NCBI GenBank assembly: GCA_051294375.1
Contig: JBJCIZ010000282.1
Location: forward strand, 178,161 to 242,160
DNA: 64,000 nt
Direction of reading: 5' to 3'
Source of the DNA: Paraspadella gotoi
Lineage: Eukaryota > Chaetognatha
Shown: positions 31,606 to 41,577 of the stretch, piece after piece
How positions within the stretch are numbered: the stretch's first letter is position 1
Layout: each line of letters starts with the position of its first letter
Notes under the pieces: model-generated
The model's input: only the letters and a program-made list of their open reading frames with translations
What the model was told of the DNA's origin: nothing
Databases searched by the model: none
Translations under genes and position numbers: made by a program

Positions 31606-32094
31606 TCATTGCCCAGTCAATCTCAGGTCATTGTTATAGATAGGGCAAAGTGACTGTGCGAGTTGACCGGCACGGAGAAAGAGGAGAGAGGAAGCATTTA
31701 GAGAGAGACCGATCGTAAGTTCAATTGGCTGACTTTTGGAGAAGATTGAGAATTCTATGTGTTTTTTAAATGTTTAATTACATTTAATGTAGACGATGAC
31801 TTTCAGGTTTATACAAATATAAACGATTTAAAACAACTAACGTAAAAACATAACAACGTCGCAACTTTCTCACAAGGCAACTGAAGATTACAAAAAAGTC
31901 ACATCAAACGTTATTTAAAATAACCCTAATTGCCTCGGCCAAACCCTTTTTCCCTGTTCTATTATTCATCAACGCGACTCCCGATCGCGAATTTTGGAAA
32001 CTTGAACCAAGATATTTTTATTCCCGGCCATCGGACGTTGAGCCGTCTCCCTGTCGATAAAGCAATAGTTATAAAAGTAATTGTTCAATTCTAC

Positions 32095-32857
32095 TATCAC
32101 ACATATGTGCAACCCTGTGCTCAAAATTTAATCATGGTGAAACCTTTCCTACGCGCATTTTTTAACTAAAATTTATTCTTTTCTTGGCTGTAATTTTTTT
32201 TATATACTATTTTTATTTCAAGATTTTTAGTTTATTTATGCTTAATTTGTATAAAAAATAAATTATTTTCCTTTTATTTCGTTTACATGGGTGTTATTAC
32301 TCTTTCGTCCAAGGCTTCAGCAGTAAAAATTAATTCTTATGAGGCCCTCAACACGCATACGAGGCTTACGCTGAAATTTGGCGTTCTAATAATTTGAACT
32401 ATGTAGTACTTTCTTTGTAGATCGAAAACGGAATCTGTTTTAATAGCGCGAGTTGATCCCTCGCGACCGCGTTTTTTACGGTCTTTTTTTGCCAATTATT
32501 TTTGAACATGTCGTCCGATTTACCAGGAATTTTGGATTTCGGCTGATTTCGCCATTCTCTTTCCAACAGATACCAAATTTATTTTTAAAAAATTTTTCTA
32601 GTGTTTTTTAAAACGACTGGCATCCCCAACTTATGTTAAAAATGCTCATTTGTTAAGACAAAAAAAAATCGCAATTCTAAATGAACCTCTCGGGCCACCT
32701 TCAGAAATCCTAAAACTATAAAGAATAAATAACGGAATTCAAATGCAATTCGTGTCATAAAAAAACAAATACAATATAACAAGTTTGAGCAAACAATGCC
32801 GGATCTACCTGTAAAGAAAAGTCGTACATTTACTGAATAGCTCTATTGCACTGCATA
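32095..32857. repeat. Dispersed repeat V, copy A (host of the nested MITE)
   Basis: Starts TATGTGCAACCCTGTGCTC and includes TTTCGTCCAAGGCTTCAGCA and CCTCTCGGGCCACCTTCAG. Copies: 39688-40278, 46186-46890 and a corrupted one at 48151-48320. It continues after the MITE at 35074-35140, matching ~35640-35720. Confidence 0.72.
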
Positions 32858-32936
32858 AGAGTGATGTGAAAATGATAAAATTTTAGAAAATTAAAATTTA
32901 GCATATAAACATGAACATAAAAACAATGAAAATATT

Positions 32937-33188
32937 GTGGCAAGCAAGACTTAAAGCTGCCTCACTGCTGTCCGTCCTCAGCCTCGTCTCAATGGCTGAG
33001 CAGCTAAATCATCTCATTCCATCCGTGCGTCCCGGGTTCAATCCCCGGTATCCCGGTTCTGGCTTAATGTGACGGTGCCGGTATATAACATGCCAGTGAC
33101 AGGAGCGGTCACTGAGGGTCCGCAGCCCCTACGCCAGTTGGTGAGATACCCCGCGCCCGGGTATCACAGGCTATCCTCCCGTTGCCAT
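32937..33188 (+). mobile_element. tRNA-derived SINE-like insertion, TSD AATATT
   Basis: AATATT at 32931-32936 and 33189-33194. A box TGGCTGAGCAG (32993-33003), B box GGTTCAATCCC (33035-33045) and a perfect T arm CCGGG-TTCAATC-CCCGG give pol III promoter geometry. The element ends GTGGCAA...TTGCCAT are inverted repeats, which ordinary SINEs lack. Downstream 140 bp is GC-rich and unrelated to tRNA. Confidence 0.62.
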
Positions 33189-33508
33189 AATATTTTGATA
33201 AATTTTTTTTTTAATTTTATACATTAATGCGCACCAGTGAGCTATATTTATATTATAATAATATATATAATAGGCTAAAAATTTACAAAATGCAAAATGT
33301 TTAAATTTTAAGATCGGATTTGGATTCCTTCAAAAAGTTATTAGAAGAAAGTACAATTCTTTTTAAAAAATTCTTTCATTAAGTTAGTCAAAAATGTAAA
33401 AAACTATATTTAAGACGCCAATTTTGAATTTCCAGCTTAAAAATTAGTTTTTTTTGTACTTAATGACATAATTTTTAAAAAAGATTTATACTTTCTTATA
33501 ATTAACTT

Positions 33509-34873
33509 ATGTTAATTTCCTTTCTTTTCGTTGTTTTTGCAAATTAGAGAAAGACAAAGTTTATTTGTTTATGTACAACGATTATTTTTACATAGGACAT
33601 TTTCGGCTTTAAGTATAAGCCTTCATCAGCGTTTTGATTAATCAGACAAATTTTTCTTCTTAACATTCTTTTTCCCTTTATTTCAAATCTTAATTAACAA
33701 ACTAGTTAAAATATTTCTCAGTTAAATCTACTAGTTTAAGCATTAAGTCTATTTATTTATTGTCATTAATTATTTATTCCTTTATCTTTCTTGTACATTA
33801 CAAAAATGTAATATTTTCTCTCCCATGTCTCAATACGAGGTTACCTTTGACGCGTGATATGACGATCCAGTTTCACAGTGCACATTTGAATGTGAAGACT
33901 TTAGCTTGAAGGGTCTCTTTCAACGGTTGGCACTCTTGCCATGACGTTTGTACTTCCTTCAGAGTTGTAAACTTCCTTTAATTCGAGTATTAAGAGACAG
34001 AAATTCTATTTCCGTAATACGTTTGTCTATATCGCTCTGTCTTATTCAATTGGGGTCCAGGCCAATTTCTAAGTACGCTTTTTGTGGCTATTGTTTGTCA
34101 CATCTTCGTAGCGGCTTTATATTTTTCTCCTTGACGATACTTACGTTTTTCGTTAGCATTACTATTATCTGTATATAGAAATTTTATCTGCTTACTCACA
34201 ATTTCATTATTTCATGTTGCTTATTAATGTCGTGAACATCTTAAGATAAATGTGTTAGTTTTCACAAACTTTTATTGATAGCATAGGATAGTATTCCGGT
34301 TAACAGTAGCATCAAGATGCCCTAAGACGCGCGTGCGCAGGCGAAAGTCCTCAGTATAGTATTGTGCCCTAAGACCCCAAGTGCGGCAGGCTTCTCTTTT
34401 TACCGGAGTAGTACTCCGTAAGTATTTTAACCGCCTAAGACCGCTCGTGCAAGGCCGGCAACGTTACCTTTAAAACTTTATCAGTATTGCTCTAAGAGCT
34501 TATGCTCGGGCTTTTATAATTTTTGCTTAATCATCTCTCTCTCTCCTCTGTTCTCTTCAATTTTACACTATTCACATTATTTCAGACACATTTATCCTCT
34601 TCGTTCTCTCTCCTTACCTTCACTGTCTCAATCTTGCCACCTGTCCTTATCTCACCTTTGGTTGGAAGCTTTATTCTCTCTTCTGCTCTGTCTTTCTCTC
34701 TGCAAATCTCTCTCTCTTCTTTCTCTCTCTGACTTCAATGTAAGAGAAAATTTGATCTGATTATTCAAACGCTGTGAGGTCTACACCTAATACTTAAAGC
34801 CGAAAACATGTCATCTATGTAAAAAATAAATCGTTGTATATAAACAAAATAAACTTTGTCTTTCTCTAATTAT
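33509..34873. mobile_element. PLE-derived element with inverted arms, TSD ATTAACTT
   Basis: ATTAACTT at 33501-33508 and 34874-34881. The left arm (- strand) has the hammerhead-like core at 33629-33601. The right arm (+ strand, 34765-34870) is a diverged copy (AGCCGAAAACATGTC). Each arm is followed inward by PLE 3'-type CT-rich sequence. The centre (33840-34510) has no coding frame I can support. Confidence 0.68.
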
Positions 34874-35469
34874 ATTAACTTTTAACAAAAAATCTGAATC
34901 TGTTCTCAGAATTAAAAAAAAAAACATTTTGACATTAGTACTATATACAAAATAAGCTGACTGGGCGATTATATTTATAAAATAGAAAAATAACAACAGA
35001 TTAGTATTCACTAATATGATAGTTTTCAAGATATAACTGCTAAATTTTGATTCCAAACTTTCACTTCACCCTACTGCATAGTCGTACGAGCACTACTTAC
35101 GGCGTCGATGTTATTGTTTATTTGAGTTGCTTAGTAATGAAAACCTTCACTACCGTTCTTGAGGCGCCTTAAGACGAGTCGCAAGTTTTTGAAATAAAAG
35201 ATTAATTTGAGGAAAACTGCCCAAAATGTAAGATAAAAATAAACTGTAAAATTTTAAAATGTAATTCGACATTGTATTTGATAAATAATATTTCTGCAGA
35301 GTTTGAACACACCACTTCACTTTTCCTACACTACATTTCCTACAATAAACTACACTTCGTTGAAACTCACGGGCATTAAATTTTAAATAGTTTTTGATAG
35401 GCTTTAGTAGTGGAAATTTCGATTTCATATTCAAACTATTGGCAAGCAAAAATAGAGGGGGAAAATAAA

Positions 35470-35905
35470 ACCTTAGAGCTGGCTGGATGAAGAGGGACCT
35501 TGACCCATTGAATCCGGTTGACATTGAATATAACCTAGCTGATAGCCACTTTTAGCTATTAGCTATTAGCCGCTATTAGCCAGCGGGGCTAGTTAGAATC
35601 GGACAACACTTGTAAAGAATAGTTTACTGAATAGCTGTAATACACTGCATAGTAGTACTAACGCTGCTTACGGCGTCGTCGATATTTATTTATTTGAGTT
35701 GCCTAATTACTGAAAATTCTATTTCATATTCAAACTATTCATATTCAAACTATTTAGCGAGCAAATAGGAGGGAAAAATAAAATCACTACTTAGAGCTGG
35801 CTGGACGAAGAGAGACTTTGGCCCATCGAATCCAGTTGTAATTTAACTATAACCTAGCTGATAACCGGCGGGGCTAGCTAGGATCGAACGACGCTAATAG
35901 CCTCT
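35470..35905. repeat. Internal duplication (GAGCTGGCTGGA ... GCGGGGCTAG)
   Basis: 35480-35615 and 35793-35890 share TTAGAGCTGGCTGGA, GAATCC.GTTG, ATAACCTAGCTGATA and GCGGGGCTAG. A TTAGCTATTAGC short repeat is at 35550-35582. Confidence 0.65.
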
Positions 35906-35931
35906 CGGGCTCAAGCGAAGTTTGAATTTTT

Positions 35932-36141
35932 TTGCAGTTTTTAATAAACGGGCCGGTTTTTCGAAACTGGTGGCTAATATTCTCCGTCGACGCCGCCGTT
36001 GGACCCGAGGACGAGGAACGTGGGCGTGTGAACGTCGAAGCCGTCAAGTTCGTCGAAGCCGACATCAAAAGTATGGAAAGTCCTATGCCTAATGGCGATG
36101 GCGAATGTGAGACCTTCATAGTCAAAAAAGGATATTTTTAA
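35932..36141 (+). CDS. Short hypothetical frame upstream of the charged-repeat frame
   Basis: 69 codons, in part acidic (VDAAVGPEDEERGRVNVEAV, FVEADIKSMESPMPNGDGE). No recognised family. The GC-rich codon use differs from its surroundings, which hints at past coding. The second copy (42360-42580) has indels that break it. It could be an exon of the same decayed gene as 36335-37856, but no splice sites are convincing. Confidence 0.25.
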   Translation: MQFLINGPVFRNWWLIFSVDAAVGPEDEERGRVNVEAVKFVEADIKSMESPMPNGDGECETFIVKKGYF

Positions 36142-36529
36142 AATTCGCGAAACGCAAATGAATGTATGGTTCGGGCGTTATTTAACAAACTAAACTTAAC
36201 TTGATGTTTTTGTGGGATCTTACCACTAAGTGAAGTTTGAGCTTACGTTCCTAGCAATTTTTCACATTTTATTGCTTACATTATCATTACGAGTGCATAG
36301 CTTGATCCACGATAGTGTGTGTTAGGGAATTGTCTTGTTAATATTTTGCCTGCCCAAGAATGCAACGTCGGAGGAGGAGAGGATAGAAAGGATGAGGAGG
36401 ATGGAGGCAGACGGAAGAGAAAGGATGAGGAAGATGAAGGAAGAAAGAAAAGAGACGATGAAAAAAATGGATGAAGAGAAAATAGACATACTATTAGATA
36501 TAGAGATGGAGGCGAGAAAAAAAAGACTT

Positions 36530-36930
36530 GAAAAACTGCGCCGCCATGAGCGTTGCTACGAGGAGCGCCCCAAGGAGCGCCGCCGGGTGGAGAGTCTTTT
36601 CAAGGAGTGCCGCCGTGAGGAGTGCCGTATGGATGAGTGCCGCCATGAGGAACGCCGCCACAAGGGGCGTCACCATGAGGAACGCCGCCGAGAGGAGCGC
36701 TGCCACGAGGAGGGTTTGGAGTGTCCGGTTGGAGGAGCACCACGAGAAGTGCCGTCATAAGGAGCGACGACTTGAGGAGCACCGCCAGGAGGAGCGCCAC
36801 CGCAAAGAGCGCCGCATTGAGGAGTGCCGATTCAAAGAGCGCCGCCGTGAGGGGCACTGCATTGAGAAGCGCCGCCAAAAGAAGCGCTGCTGTGAGGATC
36901 GCCGAATCAAGGAGCGCCATCGAGAGCAAT
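36530..36930. repeat. 15-bp coding-type tandem repeat (GAGGAGCGCCGCCAC)
   Basis: Roughly 25 imperfect 15-bp units, GC-rich in an AT-rich region. The period being a multiple of three keeps the peptide phase, as expected if it expanded under coding constraint. Second copy 42985-43390. Confidence 0.75.
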
Positions 36931-37244
36931 GCCGAGACGGAGAGGATAGATACGGCGTCCTGAGAGACGAGGAACCATCACCAACAATTGTACCCAATAC
37001 GATCGTCACGGCGATAAGGGACCGGAAAAAGGAAGAGGAAAAGGGAGTGCCGGCCGTGGGGAGCTTTTTTCTATGATTACAATAAATGGGAAGAAAAATG
37101 CGATAATTTTTTGCTGTAACGCCGTCGGAGGTACAGCCACAGTCCGTTGCACCACTCGTCCCAGTGCCGTCATGTGTGCCGCCAGAGCCCATTCACAGAC
37201 CTGGATCTACGCTCATGCCCAGGCTGTCAGAGCAGAAAAAAATT

Positions 37245-37560
37245 TTTGAAGACAGGGTTGCTGAAGGGAATGTTGCTGAAGAAAAAGCTGCTAGAGAAAA
37301 AGTTGCTGAGAAGAACGTTGCTCAAGAAAAAGATGCTGAAGAAGAATTTGATGTAAAAAAAGAAGACAAAGCTGAGGAAGAAGTTGCTGAAGTGGATGAA
37401 AAAGTTGCTGAGAAAGAAGTTGCTGAAAAAGTTTGAAAAGAAGCTGGCGAAAAAGTTGCAGAAGTCGGATGGAAAAAGTTGCATGAGAAGCTGCTGGAAA
37501 AGCTGTGGGGGAAGCTGCTGGAAAAGTTGCGAAAAAAGTTGCAGAGGAAGCCACTCAAGA
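37245..37560. repeat. 15-bp tandem repeat (GTTGCTGAAGAAAAA)
   Basis: About 20 imperfect units, all near a multiple of three in length, giving VAEEK-like pentapeptides in one frame and LLKKK-like in another. Second copy 43715-44010. Confidence 0.75.
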
Positions 37561-37824
37561 AGCTGTCAAAGTGGAAGCTGCCAAAGATAAACCAGCCAAC
37601 CGCCTGTGATCAAGGAGACGTTGCAAAATCACTTTTCATCATTTGGAGTTTTTTTTTAGTCTTGTTCCCATCTGAATCTCATCTGACAATTCAGCTCTCC
37701 AGTCTGCTGTTTGAGCCTGACTATAAGCTGTCAACTGCCGTGGCTTTGCTGGATACTCTGTCTGACAGTGAATTATTCAAGTATCAAGGTCGTACATGTG
37801 AAAAGCGTCAGGGAGCCTCCCCCA

Positions 37825-38455
37825 GGGATGGCAATAGTACCAAAAGGAAGCCATAATCATAGAGCACATGCAAGATACAATTTTAAAATCTTTTTTGCTG
37901 AAACCTTCAAAATTATAATAAATTTTGAAACTAATGACACCCCAGAAGAATAGATAATGATTCTGAAAGAGAAAAGGCTAAATTGTACTCTAGTGAAACT
38001 TAAAAGTTTTTTGGATAAAGAAAATATAAATCTTTTTCAACTTAAATATTTGCTTGTTTGCTTTAACTAGCATGCTTATAAAATTCTAAGAAATGTTAGA
38101 CATGCTATCGCAGCCTAAGTATTTATCTTTCTTTTCCACCAGCAAAAAGTAAACATTATCTTATTTTAGAGAACAGGCACGTTTACTGAAAGGAGCTGGA
38201 TGATGTCCAACTTCTTCCCTTTGCTATTATTTTTCAAATATAAAATAGGCGAATTTTTTAATTATTTAACTCTCACAGGCTTCACAAGACATTATACTTT
38301 CATAATATCCCAATGTTAATGTAATTATTATATTTTTAGTTATGGATTCCTTTCGTTCATTTAGGAAAAAAATTAATTAGCGGAATTATAAGTTTGTAAG
38401 AGGAAGTCAGAATCGGCGAAAATCTTGTAAGGCGAACAAGTTGGAAAAAAAAGTA
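37825..38455. repeat. Repeat family Y, copy in the large unit
   Basis: Same order as 9079-9770: GGGATGGCAATAGTACC, GACACCCCAGAAGAATAG, CCACCAGCAAAAAGTAAACA and GGAAGTCAGAATCGGCG. Confidence 0.65.
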
Positions 38456-38989
38456 TAAAGATCTCGCAAAAAATAGTATTATGAAAAAGTACTATAATCT
38501 AATTTGCATATTGCAGTAAATCATAATGAAGTGAAATTCAACCAAAAAATACTTGAATCGATATGAAACAAAGAAAACGGACACACATTTCAACTTCCTC
38601 TCTGCTCACTAATAAAACTTGATAACTAGATACATTTGTTTGTTGTTAAACCATAAACCGGCAAAAATAGGCAGTAAAAAAATTATCGGCATGTAGCATA
38701 CAAACTGGCATATTCAAATTGTGAAAAAAAGTTTAAGGTTTTTCGATCAACAACATTGGACAGAGTATGAAAAATACTTCCTCTGGCAATGAAATCTGTA
38801 TTAAATATGCTACTTGCTTATTTTACTTATTTATTTCTTTGATAACAATTATTGTTAATTCCCATTACAATTATTTGAGATCAGGAACGGATTGCTAGCA
38901 TTTATACAATTACGCGCCAACAGATTTCGGTTAATACCAATTTTCCTCTGAGATGCTTGTGCTTGTGATGCTTCTGTAATACTAAAAAT

Positions 38990-39290
38990 GGCGATAATAA
39001 TAAATAAATAAATAAATGGCGAAATTAATTAATCAACTAATAATTAATTAATTAATAATTAATTCAAGTTAATTAATTATTTAATTAATTAATTAATAAT
39101 TAATTTATTCAAGTTAATTATTTAATTAATTAGGCAATTAATTAATTTGATCCTAAATGTTTGTTTTGATTGATTAATTAACTGATTAATTAATTATTAA
39201 TTAATTGACTAATTGATTAATTAACTGAATAATATTTTGATTAATTAATACATCTACATCATAATTTAAAATAAAAAAAAAGCATAATCA
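38990..39290. repeat. AATTAATT simple-sequence region
   Basis: Low-complexity TTAA/AATTAATT for ~300 bp, containing an inverted piece of repeat Z near 39130-39180. Second copy 45490-45775. Confidence 0.7.
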
Positions 39291-39670
39291 ATTAGTGAAA
39301 CAGGTTCTTTGTTTTTTCCATTTAAACTCATTTCCACTGAAACGATTCTATCAAAACTTGATTTCCAGTTTATTCACACACTTTTCTACTCAAATACAAA
39401 ATTTCAAGTCAATCGCCCCATCCACTCATGAGTAATTTGTGTTCAAATAGTGAAATATATTTTTTGTTTTTTTCCATTTCAACTCATTTCCACAAAGACG
39501 ATTCCATTGAAACTTTATATCCAGCTCAATCACAGACTTCCCTACCTACGCACAAAATTTCATTCCAACCCATCCATCCAATCACGAATAATTGGTGTTT
39601 TTTGCTAAGGTGGGATCGACAAAGTGAATTATAGAGTCGGGATCTGCTTAAAGCAGATCCGACTAAAAAT
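39290..39670. repeat. Two ~150-bp units and the AGTCGGATCTGC palindrome, inverted
   Basis: Reverse complements of the units at 2510-4140, followed by GTCGGGATCTGC...GCAGATCCGACT. Confirms that units and palindrome belong to one element. Confidence 0.62.
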
Positions 39671-39687
39671 AATCAGAATTTTTAGAA

Positions 39688-40278
39688 ATATGTGCAACCC
39701 TGTGCTCAAAATTTAATCATCAAAATTCAACCTTTCCTACGCGCATTTTTTAATTAAAATTTAATCTTTTCTTGGCTGTAATTTTTTTTATATACTATTT
39801 TTATTTCAAGATTTTTAGTTTATTTATGCTTAATTTGTATAAAAAATAAATTATTTTCCTTTTATTTCGTTTACATGGGTGTTATTACTCTTTCGTCCAA
39901 GGCTTCAGCAGTTAAAATTAATTCTTATGAGGCCCTCAACACGCATACGAGGCTTACGCTAAAATTTGGCATTCTAATAATTTGAACTATGTAGTACTTT
40001 CTTTGTAGATCAAAAACGGAATCTGTTTTAATAGCGCAAGTTGATCCCTCGCGACCATGTTTTTTACGGTCTTTTTTTGCCAATTACTTTTGAACACCTC
40101 GTCCAATTTACCAGGAATTTTGGATTTCGGCTAATTTCGCCACTCTTTCCAACGATACCAAATTTATTTAAAAAATTTGTCTAGTTTCGAAACGACTGGC
40201 ATCCCCAACTTATGTTTAAAATGCTCATTTGTTAAGACAAAAAAAAAATCGCAATTCTAAATGACCTCTCGGGCCACC
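39688..40278. repeat. Repeat V, copy B
   Basis: Homologous to 32095-32700. Breaks off after CCTCTCGGGCCACC. Confidence 0.7.
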
Positions 40279-41577
40279 TAATCTCTATTGGGAAAAATGC
40301 CCCAAGGTTTTCCCCTCGATTCTCTAAGAACGAACCGTAAACTTCGTAAAGGCTAATTTATGTTGCTTACGAATTCCAAAATCTAAGATGAAAAAATGAA
40401 AGCAAACCATAAAGACGTGCTTAAGATAGCGGTAGAAAACGAGAAGCAGCAAAAAAAAAACCGCATATAGTGATTGAGGGATGGTCCATCTTATCCCAAC
40501 ATTTTTTCATGTTAAGCAAAAGAATGCAATTAAAATTGCGTAAATTGTTTAAAAAATTTCAAAAAGATTGAACAGTGTCGTTGCCTAGTTTGGCGATCTT
40601 GAAAGTTTTTCGGGGTCCCCCACTCGAATGTCAACAAACCCTTACAAGATTGTGGTTTGGCCCCCCCATAATAGGACCCATGCCAACCACAAGGTGCGGA
40701 TACGCAGCACACGACGGGCACCCCAGCCCGTCCCAATGATCTGCTTTTTTGGACATTAGTTTCTTGTTCCCTCAGCAGTTCAACTGGGTTTCAATAACAA
40801 GACTGAAAGATAAAAAAATAAATAAACCACTTTAGCAGCATTCTCTTTTGTGGGCCTTTCCCCAGCCACCATAGCCAGCCCCATTTTGTTTTAATCTTCT
40901 AAAAAAAATTGTAACAAAATTAGATAAAACTTTTAAAGATTGGTAAAACGGCCCATCATTTAAACTTAGGAAATGAAGAATAGATTTTTTCGAAAAAAGT
41001 GTAAAAAAAACGAATTTTATAAAGTTCTTTGCTCGACTTTCCAGTTCTGTAAAATCTACAGAAAAAAAATAAAAATAAAAAATAAATACACAAAAAGTTT
41101 GGAGCTAAAACCGTTTTGAAATAAAGAAATAAACTAAAATTATTCTCTTTTACGAGTATGGAACAAGGTGGGAGAAATTCTATGAGAGGGCATTTTGGAA
41201 GATGTTACAGTTTTCAAATGATATTGTAGAATTTAATGCCTAAAATTTCTTATTTCCCTTTTTTTTTTTCTTATGAAGAATTGTGAATTTGAAAAAATCC
41301 CCTCTCTATAGAATTGGGAACCCTTGTCCTCGAGTAAATTTAAATGGTAAAATTATCATGAAAATGCCGCTCTAGGCGTTTGGGCTGCAACTCTTTCCGA
41401 AACGAGGTTTCTTTTATTTTATATAGCTATTATAAAATTCCGACAAATACAGCAATGATTCGAAGAGAAGATCAAAGTGAATATCATTTTCTGAATCCAA
41501 GCTGGACCTACTACTGTTTCGAATACAAGTCAGCTTTATTTAAGTCTAATTATAACTTTTGGCCAGTGAATCGCCAG
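40279..41577. other. Spacer between the two large copies, no gene seen
   Basis: AT-rich with C/T homopolymers. Frames at 40530-40736 (-) and 41380-41604 (+) have no motif. Not duplicated elsewhere in the window as far as I can see. Confidence 0.4.

Larger units (their letters stand above)
32858..35073. mobile_element. hAT-like foldback MITE (copy M3), carrying two further insertions
   Basis: Right end CACTTCACCCTA followed by CTGCATAG (35074-35081). Left end CTGCATA (32851-32857) then AGAGTGATGTGAAAATG, with about two bases lost at the junction. Arms match M2, and the right arm read in reverse begins TAGGGTGAAGTGAAAGTTT. The 252-bp tRNA-like insert at 32937 and the 1,365-bp PLE insert at 33509 are nested inside. 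Confidence 0.75.
36335..37856 (+). pseudogene. Decayed gene for a highly charged pentapeptide-period protein
   Basis: First frame (36335-36760): FCLPKNATSEEERIERMRRM, a Met/Lys/Glu helical segment, then a 5-residue periodic array (HEERR, HKGRH, HEERR, REERC) built from a 15-bp GAGGAGCGCCGCCAC-like unit. One indel near 36720 moves the array to a second frame (HEKCR, HKERR, LEEHR, QEERH) that runs to 37076. The same frame reopens as PSEVQPQSVAPLVPVPSCVP and a second 5-residue array (VAEGN, VAEEK, AAREK, VAEKN), stops at 37436, and continues to 37856 with EPDYKLSTAVALLDTLSD. Cys recurs at multiples of five. I recognise no family. Frame breaks sit at different places in the two copies, so an intact parent is plausible. 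Confidence 0.45.
35165..40278. repeat. ~5.1 kb unit, copy 1 of a large duplication
   Basis: Collinear with 41578-46749 over the whole length, including the charged-repeat frames, repeat Y, AATTAATT simple sequence, two ~150-bp repeats and repeat V. Copy 1 is 5,114 bp. Divergence between copies is mostly single-base indels. Confidence 0.85.

Noticed and set aside
36494-36706. Ala/Leu-rich hydrophobic frame antisense to the charged array
   Set aside because: Mirror of the 15-bp repeat; the sense frame is longer and continues into non-repetitive sequence.
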